Source: Auanema rhodensis (lineage: Eukaryota; Nematoda; Chromadorea; Rhabditida; Rhabditidae). Taken from it: a stretch of 64,000 nt of DNA. The position numbers and the translations under genes were made by a program. This document shows positions 1-9,775 of the stretch, one piece after another. The notes under the pieces were generated by a model, which was not told the origin of the DNA, did no database searches, and saw only the letters and a list, made by a program, of their open reading frames with translations. Positions within the stretch are counted from its first letter, which is position 1; the number at the start of each line of letters is the position of its first letter. Where the stretch lies: the NCBI GenBank assembly GCA_964057225.1, contig OZ059895.1, positions 19,664,688 to 19,728,687 on the forward strand, written 5' to 3'.

Positions 1-4
1 TTTT

Positions 5-78
5 CGAAAAAATTTTTGTCAAAATGTTTTTGGAAGCAATGTTGAGTGTACATGGAAACTCAACATACACTAATGCAT
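5..78. other. Near-invariant 74-bp box of the monomer
   Basis: This segment runs from cgaaaaaattttt to aatgcat and is present in essentially every monomer. Reading all copies I found only four substitutions: 17,231 and 22,447 (one shared change, in duplicated blocks), 31,969 (g to t) and 35,387 (c to a). The flanking parts of the monomer carry about 20 recurrent variable sites. The box includes a 9-bp inverted repeat and a run of alternating A and T tracts. In other satellites, conserved boxes are often binding sites for chromatin or centromere proteins, but no bound protein is implied by this sequence alone. Confidence 0.75.
39..66. repeat. Inverted repeat 1, 9-bp arms, 10-nt spacer
   Basis: The left arm atgttgagt (39-47) and right arm actcaacat (58-66) are exact reverse complements separated by gtacatggaa. 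It recurs once in each monomer inside the near-invariant box. The only arm change I saw is at 35,387, where actcaac becomes aatcaac. It could form a hairpin in single-stranded DNA or RNA, or be a dyad site for a dimeric DNA-binding protein; the sequence does not distinguish these. Confidence 0.8.
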
Positions 79-149
79 AATTTTTCAAACGATCATAACT
101 AATTTTTGTATTAAGCGTTTCTCAATGTAGTATAGTGCATTCGATGCGG

Positions 150-200
150 ATTTTTAAGCTGCGTCGATCTGTGTTATCAGATTTGCGCTAGCTTAAAAAT
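150..200. repeat. Inverted repeat 2, imperfect 51-nt hairpin
   Basis: The outer arms atttttaagct (150-160) and agcttaaaaat (190-200) are exact 11-bp complements. Inside them gcg (161-163) pairs with cgc (186-188), leaving t189 as a bulge, and atctg (167-171) pairs with cagat (178-182) around the loop tgttat. It recurs in every monomer except the three with the 124-bp deletion and the scarred one. Common variants hit one arm only (ggactttt, ggaatttt, ttttcaag, tttgtaag, aagcggcg, cttagaaat) without a matching change in the other arm. Confidence 0.7.
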
Positions 201-217
201 GCACCGAGATATCAACT

Positions 218-239
218 GATATAAGTTCACACTTATATC
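218..239. repeat. Inverted repeat 3, 9-bp arms, 4-nt loop
   Basis: The arm gatataagt (218-226) and its exact complement acttatatc (231-239) flank the loop tcac. It is present once per monomer. Many family B monomers read tataccc here, which puts one mismatch in the stem; the copies at 42,226 and 52,054 (acttacatc) and near 575 (gatatatgt) also break it. The three 124-bp deletions rejoin precisely at the first base of the left arm. Confidence 0.75.
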
Positions 240-350
240 CTCGATTTTCACCCTGAAGAATTAATTTTTTCGTTGAGTAACATTGTCCATCGTCTTTGCC
301 TTAAAAAAAGGAATCTAAAAACATCTACTTTTTGATGAATTATTTTAAAA

Positions 351-362
351 TTTTTCGAAAAA
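351..362. repeat. 12-bp perfect palindrome tttttcgaaaaa
   Basis: The palindrome is centred on TTCGAA and sits in a stretch of alternating A and T tracts running from about 343 to 382 of the phased sequence. Most monomers carry it. Family C copies read tttctcgaaaa and some family B copies read atgtttcgaaaa, which break the left half. The closely spaced A/T tracts predict curved DNA, a common property of satellites; this is inferred from composition only. Confidence 0.6.
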
Positions 363-1166
363 ATTTTTGTCAAAATGTTTTTGGAAGCAATGTTGAGTGT
401 ACATGGAAACTCAACATACACTAATGCATCATTTTTCAAACGATCATAACTAATTTTTGTATTAAGCGTTTCTCAATGTAGTGTAGTGAATTCGATGCGG
501 ATTTTTAAGCTGCGTCGATCTGTGTTATCAGATTTGCGCTAGCTTAAAAATGCACCGAGATATCAACTGATATATGTTCACACTTATATCCTCGATTTTC
601 ACCCTGAAGAATTAATTTTTTCGTTGAATAACATTGTCCATCGTCTTTGCCTTAAAAAAAGGAATCTAAAAACATCTACTTTTTGATAAATTATTCTAAA
701 ATTTTTCGAAAAAATTTTTGTCAAAATGTTTTTGGAAGCAATGTTGAGTGTACATGGAAACTCAACATACACTAATGCATCATGTTTTAAACTATCATAA
801 CTAATTTTTGTATTAAGCGTTTCTCAATGTAGTATAGTGCATTCGATGCGGATTTTTAAGCTGCGTCGATCTGTGTTATCAGATTTGCGCTAGCTTAAAA
901 ATGCACCGAGATATCAACTGATATAAGTTCACACTTATATCCTCGATTTTCACCCTGAAGAATTAATTTTTTCGTTGAGTAACATTGTCCATCGTCTTTG
1001 CCTTAAAAAAAGGAATCTAAAAACATCTACTTTTTGATAAATTATTTTAAAATTTTTCGAAAAAATTTTTGTCAAAATGTTTTTGGAAGCAATGTTGAGT
1101 GTACATGGAAACTCAACATACACTAATGCATCATTTTTCAAACGATCATAACTAATTTTTCTATAA

Positions 1167-4100
1167 AGCGTTTCTCAATGTAGTATAGTGCATTCGATGC
1201 GGACTTTTAAGCTGCGTCGATCTGTGTTCTCAGATTTGCGCTAGCTTAAAAATGCACCGAGATATCAACTGATATAAGTTCACACTTATATCCTCGATTT
1301 TCACCCTGAAGAATTAATTTTTTCGTTGAATAACATTGTCCATCGTCTTTGCCTTAAAAAAAGGAATCTAAAAACATCTACTTTTTGATGAATTATTTTA
1401 AAATTTTTCGAAAAAATTTTTGTCAAAATGTTTTTGGAAGCAATGTTGAGTGTACATGGAAACTCAACATACACTAATGCATCATTTTTCAAACGATCAT
1501 AACTAATTTTTGTATTAAGCGTTTCTCAATGTAGTGTAGTGCATTCGATGCGGATTTTTAAGCTGCGTCGATCTGTGTTATCAGATTTGCGCTAGCTTAA
1601 AAATGCACCGAGATATCAACTGATATAAGTTCACACTTATATCCTCGATTTTCACCCTGAAGAATTAATTTTTTCGTTGAATAACATTGTCCATCGTCTT
1701 TGCCTTAAAAAAAGGAATCTAAAAACATCTACTTTTTGATGAATTATTTTAAAATTTTTCGAAAAAATTTTTGTCAAAATGTTTTTGGAAGCAATGTTGA
1801 GTGTACATGGAAACTCAACATACACTAATGCATCATTTTTCAAACGATCATAATTAATTTTTGTATTAAGCGTTTCTCAATGTAGTGTAGTGCATTCGAT
1901 GCGGATTTTTAAGCTGCGTCGATCTGTGTTATCAGATTTGCGCTAGCTTAAAAATGCACCGAGATATCAACTGATATAAGTTCACACTTATATCCTCGAT
2001 TTTCACCCTGAAGAATTAATTTTTTCGTTGAATAACATTGTCCATCGTCTTTGCCTTAAAAAAAGGAATCTAAAAACATCTACTTTTTGATAAATTATTT
2101 TAAAATTTTTCGAAAAAATTTTTGTCAAAATGTTTTTGGAAGCAATGTTGAGTGTACATGGAAACTCAACATACACTAATGCATAATTTTTCAAACGATC
2201 ATAACTAATTTTTGTATTAAGCGTTTCTCAATGTAGTATAGTGCATTCGATGCGGATTTTTAAGCTGCGTCGATCTGTGTTATCAGATTTGCGCTAGCTT
2301 AAAAATGCACCGAGATATCAACTGATATAAGTTCACACTTATATCCTCGATTTTCACCCTGAAGAATTAATTTTTTCGTTGAGTAACATTGTCCATCGTC
2401 TTTGCCTTAAAAAAAGGAATCTAAAAACATCTACTTTTTGATAAATTATTTTAAAATTTTTCGAAAAAATTTTTGTCAAAATGTTTTTGGAAGCAATGTT
2501 GAGTGTACATGGAAACTCAACATACACTAATGCATAATTTTTCAAACGATCATAACTAATTTTTGTATTAAGCGTTTCTCAATGTAGTATAGTGCATTCG
2601 ATGCGGATTTTTAAGCTGCGTCGATCTGTGTTATCAGATTTGCGCTAGCTTAAAAATGCACCGAGATATCAACTGATATAAGTTCACACTTATATCCTCG
2701 ATTTTCACCCTGAAGAATTAATTTTTTCGTTGAGTAACATTGTCCATCGTCTTTGCCTTAAAAAAAGGAATCTAAAAACATCTACTTTTTGATAAATTAT
2801 TTTAAAATTTTTCGAAAAAATTTTTGTCAAAATGTTTTTGGAAGCAATGTTGAGTGTACATGGAAACTCAACATACACTAATGCATCATTTTTTAAACGA
2901 TCATAACTGATTTTTCTATTAAGCGTTTCTCAATGTAGTATAGTGCATTCGATGCGGATTTTTAAGCTGCGTCGATCTGTGTTATCAGATTTGCGCTAGC
3001 TTAAAAATGCACCGAGATATCAACTGATATAAGTTCACACTTATATCCTCGATTTTCACCCTGAAGAATTAATTTTTTCGTTGAGTAACATTGTCCATCG
3101 TCTTTGCCTTAAAAAAAGGAATCTAAAAACATCTACTTTTTGATAAATTATTTTAAAATTTTTCGAAAAAATTTTTGTCAAAATGTTTTTGGAAGCAATG
3201 TTGAGTGTACATGGAAACTCAACATACACTAATGCATCATTTTTTAAACGATCATAACTAATTTTTTTATTAAGCGTTTTTCAATGTAGTATAGTGCATT
3301 CGATGCGGATTTTTAAGCTGCGTCGATCTGTGTTATCAGATTTGCGCTAGCTTAAAAATGCACCGAGATATCAACTGATATAAGTTCACACTTATATCCT
3401 CGATTTTCACCCTGAAGAATTAATTTTTTCGTTGAATAACATTGTCCATCGTCTTTGCCTTGAAAAAAGGAATCTAAAAACATCTACTTTTTGATAAATT
3501 ATTTTAAAATTTTTCGAAAAAATTTTTGTCAAAATGTTTTTGGAAGCAATGTTGAGTGTACATGGAAACTCAACATACACTAATGCATCATTTTTCAAAC
3601 GATCATAACTAATTTTTCTATAAAGCGTTTCTCAATGTAGTATAGTGCATTCGATGCGGATTTTTAAGCTGCGTCGATCTGTGTTATCAGATTTGCGCTA
3701 GCTTAAAAATGCACCGAGATATCAACTGATATAAGTTCACACTTATATCCTCGATTTTCACCCTGAAGAATTAATTTTTTCGTTGAGTAACATTGTCCAT
3801 CGTCTTTGCCTTAAAAAAAGGAATCTAAAAACATCTACTTTTTGATAAATTATTTTAAAATTTTTCGAAAAAATTTTTGTCAAAATGTTTTTGGAAGCAA
3901 TGTTGAGTGTACATGGAAACTCAACATACACTAATGCATCATTTTTTAAACGATCATAACTAATTTTTGTATTAAGCGTTTCTCAATGTAGTATAGTGCA
4001 TTCGATGCGGATTTTTAAGCTGCGTCGATCTGTGTTATCAGATTTGCGCTAGCTTAAAAATGCACCGAGATATCAACTGATATAAGTTCACACTTATATC

Positions 4101-5027
4101 CTCGATTTTCACCCTGAAGAATTAATTTTTTCGTTGAATAACATTGTCCATCGTCTTTGCCTTAAAAAAAGGAATCTAAAAACATCTACTTTTTGATAAA
4201 TTATTTTAAAATTTTTCGAAAAAATTTTTGTCAAAATGTTTTTGGAAGCAATGTTGAGTGTACATGGAAACTCAACATACACTAATGCATCATTTTTTAA
4301 ACGATCATAACTAATTTTTGTATTAAGCGTTTCTCAATGTAGTATAGTGCATTCGATGCGGATTTTTAAGCTGCGTCGATCTGTGTTATCAGATTTGCGC
4401 TAGCTTAAAAATGCACCGAGATATCAACTGATATAAGTTCACACTTATATCCTCGATTTTCACCCTGAAGAATTAATTTTTTCGTTGAGTAACATTGTCC
4501 ATCGTCTTTGCCTTAAAAAAAGGAATCTAAAAACATCTACTTTTTGATAAATTACTTTAAAATTTTTCGAAAAAATTTTTGTCAAAATGTTTTTGGAAGC
4601 AATGTTGAGTGTACATGGAAACTCAACATACACTAATGCATCATTTTTCAAACGATCATAACTATTTTTTGTATTAAGCGTTTCTCAATGTAGTGTAGTG
4701 CATTCGATGCGGATTTTTAAGCTGCGTCGATCTGTGTTATCAGATTTGCGCTAGCTTAAAAATGCACCGAGATATCAACTGATATAAGTTCACACTTATA
4801 TCCTCGATTTTCACCCTGAAGAATTAATTTTTTCGTTGAATAACATTGTCCATCGTCTTTGCCTTAAAAAAAGGAATCTAAAAACATCTACTTTTTGATA
4901 AATTATTTTAAAATTTTTCGAAAAAATTTTTGTCAAAATGTTTTTGGAAGCAATGTTGAGTGTACATGGAAACTCAACATACACTAATGCATCATGTTTT
5001 AAACTATCATAACTAATTTTTGTATTA
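1167..5027 (+). repeat. 11-monomer higher-order repeat, copy 1 (3,861 bp)
   Basis: Eleven successive family A monomers whose diagnostic variants recur in the same order exactly 3,861 bp downstream. Shared landmarks include ggactttt with gttctcag (1,203 and 5,064), the two gatgaatt monomers (1,301 and 1,652; 5,162 and 5,513), the ataattttt monomer (2,003; 5,864), the ccttgaaa monomer (3,407; 7,268) and the attacttt monomer (4,460; 8,321). The copies differ in one slot: copy 1 has a second ataattttt monomer at 2,354 where copy 2 has an extra cataactgat monomer at 6,215. That fits independent single-monomer exchanges after the large duplication. Confidence 0.85.
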
Positions 5028-5161
5028 AGCGTTTCTCAATGTAGTATAGTGCATTCGATGCGGACTTTTAAGCTGCGTCGATCTGTGTTCTCAGATTTGC
5101 GCTAGCTTAAAAATGCACCGAGATATCAACTGATATAAGTTCACACTTATATCCTCGATTT
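4811..5161 (+). repeat. Chimeric monomer recording a one-monomer deletion
   Basis: The left part matches the monomer at 599 (catgttttaaactatc, gtattaag). The right part matches the next monomer, at 950 (ggactttt, gttctcag). The two ancestral types are still adjacent and separate at 599-1,300. The switch lies within 5,027-5,064, a 38-bp stretch identical in both parents. This is what an in-register unequal exchange that removes one 351-bp unit would leave. Confidence 0.75.
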
Positions 5162-8100
5162 TCACCCTGAAGAATTAATTTTTTCGTTGAATAACATTGT
5201 CCATCGTCTTTGCCTTAAAAAAAGGAATCTAAAAACATCTACTTTTTGATGAATTATTTTAAAATTTTTCGAAAAAATTTTTGTCAAAATGTTTTTGGAA
5301 GCAATGTTGAGTGTACATGGAAACTCAACATACACTAATGCATCATTTTTCAAACGATCATAACTAATTTTTGTATTAAGCGTTTCTCAATGTAGTGTAG
5401 TGCATTCGATGCGGATTTTTAAGCTGCGTCGATCTGTGTTATCAGATTTGCGCTAGCTTAAAAATGCACCGAGATATCAACTGATATAAGTTCACACTTA
5501 TATCCTCGATTTTCACCCTGAAGAATTAATTTTTTCGTTGAATAACATTGTCCATCGTCTTTGCCTTAAAAAAAGGAATCTAAAAACATCTACTTTTTGA
5601 TGAATTATTTTAAAATTTTTCGAAAAAATTTTTGTCAAAATGTTTTTGGAAGCAATGTTGAGTGTACATGGAAACTCAACATACACTAATGCATCATTTT
5701 TCAAACGATCATAATTAATTTTTGTATTAAGCGTTTCTCAATGTAGTGTAGTGCATTCGATGCGGATTTTTAAGCTGCGTCGATCTGTGTTATCAGATTT
5801 GCGCTAGCTTAAAAATGCACCGAGATATCAACTGATATAAGTTCACACTTATATCCTCGATTTTCACCCTGAAGAATTAATTTTTTCGTTGAATAACATT
5901 GTCCATCGTCTTTGCCTTAAAAAAAGGAATCTAAAAACATCTACTTTTTGATAAATTATTTTAAAATTTTTCGAAAAAATTTTTGTCAAAATGTTTTTGG
6001 AAGCAATGTTGAGTGTACATGGAAACTCAACATACACTAATGCATAATTTTTCAAACGATCATAACTAATTTTTGTATTAAGCGTTTCTCAATGTAGTAT
6101 AGTGCATTCGATGCGGATTTTTAAGCTGCGTCGATCTGTGTTATCAGATTTGCGCTAGCTTAAAAATGCACCGAGATATCAACTGATATAAGTTCACACT
6201 TATATCCTCGATTTTCACCCTGAAGAATTAATTTTTTCGTTGAGTAACATTGTCCATCGTCTTTGCCTTAAAAAAAGGAATCTAAAAACATCTACTTTTT
6301 GATAAATTATTTTAAAATTTTTCGAAAAAATTTTTGTCAAAATGTTTTTGGAAGCAATGTTGAGTGTACATGGAAACTCAACATACACTAATGCATCATT
6401 TTTTAAACGATCATAACTGATTTCTCTATTAAGCGTTTCTCAATGTAGTATAGTGCATTCGATGCGGATTTTTAAGCTGCGTCGATCTGTGTTATCAGAT
6501 TTGCGCTAGCTTAAAAATGCACCGAGATATCAACTGATATAAGTTCACACTTATATCCTCGATTTTCACCCTGAAGAATTAATTTTTTCGTTGAGTAACA
6601 CTGTCCATCGTCTTTGCCTTAAAAAAAGGAATCTAAAAACATCTACTTTTTGATAAATTATTTTAAAATTTTTCGAAAAAATTTTTGTCAAAATGTTTTT
6701 GGAAGCAATGTTGAGTGTACATGGAAACTCAACATACACTAATGCATCATTTTTTAAACGATCATAACTGATTTTTCTATTAAGCGTTTCTCAATGTAGT
6801 ATAGTGCATTCGATGCGGATTTTTAAGCTGCGTCGATCTGTGTTATCAGATTTGCGCTAGCTTAAAAATGCACCGAGATATCAACTGATATAAGTTCACA
6901 CTTATATCCTCGATTTTCACCCTGAAGAATTAATTTTTTCGTTGAGTAACATTGTCCATCGTCTTTGCCTTAAAAAAAGGAATCTAAAAACATCTACTTT
7001 TTGATAAATTATTTTAAAATTTTTCGAAAAAATTTTTGTCAAAATGTTTTTGGAAGCAATGTTGAGTGTACATGGAAACTCAACATACACTAATGCATCA
7101 TTTTTTAAACGATCATAACTAATTTTTTTATTAAGCGTTTTTCAATGTAGTATAGTGCATTCGATGCGGATTTTTAAGCTGCGTCGATCTGTGTTATCAG
7201 ATTTGCGCTAGCTTAAAAATGCACCGAGATATCAACTGATATAAGTTCACACTTATATCCTCGATTTTCACCCTGAAGAATTAATTTTTTCGTTGAATAA
7301 CATTGTCCATCGTCTTTGCCTTGAAAAAAGGAATCTAAAAACATCTACTTTTTGATAAATTATTTTAAAATTTTTCGAAAAAATTTTTGTCAAAATGTTT
7401 TTGGAAGCAATGTTGAGTGTACATGGAAACTCAACATACACTAATGCATCATTTTTCAAACGATCATAACTAATTTTTCTATAAAGCGTTTCTCAATGTA
7501 GTATAGTGCATTCGATGCGGATTTTTAAGCTGCGTCGATCTGTGTTATCAGATTTGCGCTAGCTTAAAAATGCACCGAGATATCAACTGATATAAGTTCA
7601 CACTTATATCCTCGATTTTCACCCTGAAGAATTAATTTTTTCGTTGAGTAACATTGTCCATCGTCTTTGCCTTAAAAAAAGGAATCTAAAAACATCTACT
7701 TTTTGATAAATTATTTTAAAATTTTTCGAAAAAATTTTTGTCAAAATGTTTTTGGAAGCAATGTTGAGTGTACATGGAAACTCAACATACACTAATGCAT
7801 CATTTTTTAAACGATCATAACTAATTTTTGTATTAAGCGTTTCTCAATGTAGTATAGTGCATTCGATGCGGATTTTTAAGCTGCGTCGATCTGTGTTATC
7901 AGATTTGCGCTAGCTTAAAAATGCACCGAGATATCAACTGATATAAGTTCACACTTATATCCTCGATTTTCACCCTGAAGAATTAATTTTTTCGTTGAAT
8001 AACATTGTCCATCGTCTTTGCCTTAAAAAAAGGAATCTAAAAACATCTACTTTTTGATAAATTATTTTAAAATTTTTCGAAAAAATTTTTGTCAAAATGT

Positions 8101-8854
8101 TTTTGGAAGCAATGTTGAGTGTACATGGAAACTCAACATACACTAATGCATCATTTTTTAAACGATCATAACTAATTTTTGTATTAAGCGTTTCTCAATG
8201 TAGTATAGTGCATTCGATGCGGATTTTTAAGCTGCGTCGATCTGTGTTATCAGATTTGCGCTAGCTTAAAAATGCACCGAGATATCAACTGATATAAGTT
8301 CACACTTATATCCTCGATTTTCACCCTGAAGAATTAATTTTTTCGTTGAGTAACATTGTCCATCGTCTTTGCCTTAAAAAAAGGAATCTAAAAACATCTA
8401 CTTTTTGATAAATTACTTTAAAATTTTTCGAAAAAATTTTTGTCAAAATGTTTTTGGAAGCAATGTTGAGTGTACATGGAAACTCAACATACACTAATGC
8501 ATCATTTTTCAAACGATCATAACTAATTTTTGTATTAAGCGTTTCTCAATGTAGTGTAGTGCATTCGATGCGGATTTTTAAGCTGCGTCGATCTGTGTTA
8601 TCAGATTTGCGCTAGCTTAAAAATGCACCGAGATATCAACTGATATAAGTTCACACTTATATCCTCGATTTTCACCCTGAAGAATTAATTTTTTCGTTGA
8701 ATAACATTGTCCATCGTCTTTGCCTTAAAAAAAGGAATCTAAAAACATCTACTTTTTGATAAATTATTTTAAAATTTTTCGAAAAAATTTTTGTCAAAAT
8801 GTTTTTGGAAGCAATGTTGAGTGTACATGGAAACTCAACATACACTAATGCATC
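5028..8854 (+). repeat. 11-monomer higher-order repeat, copy 2
   Basis: The downstream partner of the preceding unit, aligned at a constant 3,861-bp offset. Its first monomer junction lies inside a chimeric monomer (4,811-5,161). The match ends near 8,854, where copy 1 has catgttttaaactatc (near 4,993) and copy 2 has the ordinary catttttcaaacgatc. Private changes include gatttctctatt near 6,421 and taacactgtcc near 6,600. Confidence 0.85.
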
Positions 8855-9775
8855 ATTTTTCAAACGATCATAACTAATTTTTGTATTAAGCGTTTCTCAA
8901 TGTAGTGTAGTGCATTCGATGCGGATTTTTAAGCTGCGTCGATCTGTGTTATCAGATTTGCGCTAGCTTAAAAATGCACCGAGATATCAACTGATATAAG
9001 TTCACACTTATATCCTCGATTTTCACCCTGAAGAATTAATTTTTTCGTTGAATAACATTGTCCATCGTCTTTGCCTTGAAAAAAGGAATCTAAAAACATC
9101 TACTTTTTGATAAATTATTTTAAAATTTTTCGAAAAAATTTTTGTCAAAATGTTTTTGGAAGCAATGTTGAGTGTACATGGAAACTCAACATACACTAAT
9201 GCATCATTTTTCAAACGATCATAACTAATTTTTGTATTAAGCGTTTCTCAATGTAGTGTAGTGCATTCGATGCGGATTTTTAAGCTGCGTCGATCTGTGT
9301 TATCAGATTTGCGCTAGCTTAAAAATGCACCGAGATATCAACTGATATAAGTTCACACTTATATCCTCGATTTTCACCCTGAAGAATTAATTTTTTCGTT
9401 GAATAACATTGTCCATCGTCTTTGCCTTGAAAAAAGGAATCTAAAAACATCTACTTTTTGCTAAATTATATTGAAATTTTTCGAAAAAATTTTTGTCAAA
9501 ATGTTTTTGGAAGCAATGTTGAGTGTACATGGAAACTCAACATACACTAATGCATCATTTTTCAAACGATCATAACTAATTTTTCTATAAAGCGTTTCTC
9601 AATGTAGTATAGTGCATTCGATGCGGATTTTTAAGCTGCGTCGATCTGTGTTATCAGATTTGCGCTAGCTTAAAAATGCACCGAGATATCAACTGATATA
9701 AGTTCACACTTATATCCTCGATTTTCACCCTGAAGAATTAATTTTTTCGTTGAATAACATTGTCCATCGTCTTTG
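8855..9775 (+). repeat. Family A to B transition monomers
   Basis: Ordinary gtgtag monomers lead into ccttgaaa monomers at 9,023 and 9,374. The latter introduces the family B signature gctaaattatattgaaa, followed by ctataaag from about 9,583. Beyond 9,700 the background becomes predominantly ctataaag. No gene or unique sequence is seen. Confidence 0.7.

Larger units (their letters stand above)
1..351 (+). repeat. Exemplar satellite monomer (reference phase)
   Basis: One full period, used here to number internal landmarks; strand is arbitrary. Positions 5-78 form the near-invariant box. Positions 79-149 carry diagnostic sites: c/a after atgcat, c/t in the T run before aaacgat, g/c/t and t/a in the gtattaag/ctataaag/ttattaag segment, g/t and a/g in caatgtagtatag. 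Positions 150-200 form an imperfect hairpin. Positions 218-239 form a perfect hairpin followed by the t/c site of tatatcc/tataccc. Positions 248-350 contain further diagnostic sites: gaattaat/gaattgat, gagtaac/gaataac/gaatcac, ccttaaa/ccttgaaa, and gataaatt/gatgaatt/cgctaaatt/tgctagatt. This copy has 53 G, 55 C and 12 CpG dinucleotides. Single-copy restriction sites per monomer include TTCGAA, TGTACA, ATGCAT, GCTAGC and GATATC. No clear half-monomer (about 175 bp) duplication is visible. Confidence 0.95.
1..1166 (+). repeat. Family A monomers, left edge block
   Basis: Partial monomer 1-247 followed by monomers beginning at 248, 599 and 950. Family A is marked by ccttaaaaaaagg, gataaatt or gatgaatt, and gtattaag with either gtatag or gtgtag. 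The monomer at 599 carries the unusual catgttttaaactatc near 780-798, also found near 4,991-5,009. Private changes include gtgaattcg near 488 and gatatatgttc near 575. No gene or unique sequence is present. Confidence 0.85.

Noticed and set aside
216-226. TATA-like promoter (gatataag) or internal RNA polymerase III promoter
   Set aside because: No B-box-like GGTTCGA motif or other promoter element accompanies it, and the motif is fully explained as an arm of inverted repeat 3.
205-245. Hammerhead ribozyme, as found in some satellites
   Set aside because: The required core CTGATGA with a paired GAAA segment is missing. The nearest match, ctgatataag, breaks the core, and tggaaactc elsewhere is not positioned to complete it.
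1-351. Monomer built from two diverged half-units of about 175 bp (dinucleosomal dimer)
   Set aside because: Comparing the halves by eye shows only short shared words such as gttgagt and attttt, no more than an AT-rich sequence would give.
248-439. A 63-residue minus-strand open frame recurring in many monomers (first at 248-439)
   Set aside because: It opens with TTG (caa on the plus strand), not ATG. Its only methionine codon is near the C-terminus (residue 53), and the frame loses even the TTG start wherever the T run reads ttttttaaacg. Its repetition merely follows the satellite period. No known domain is recognisable, and codon positions show no excess of synonymous change. I treat it as non-coding.
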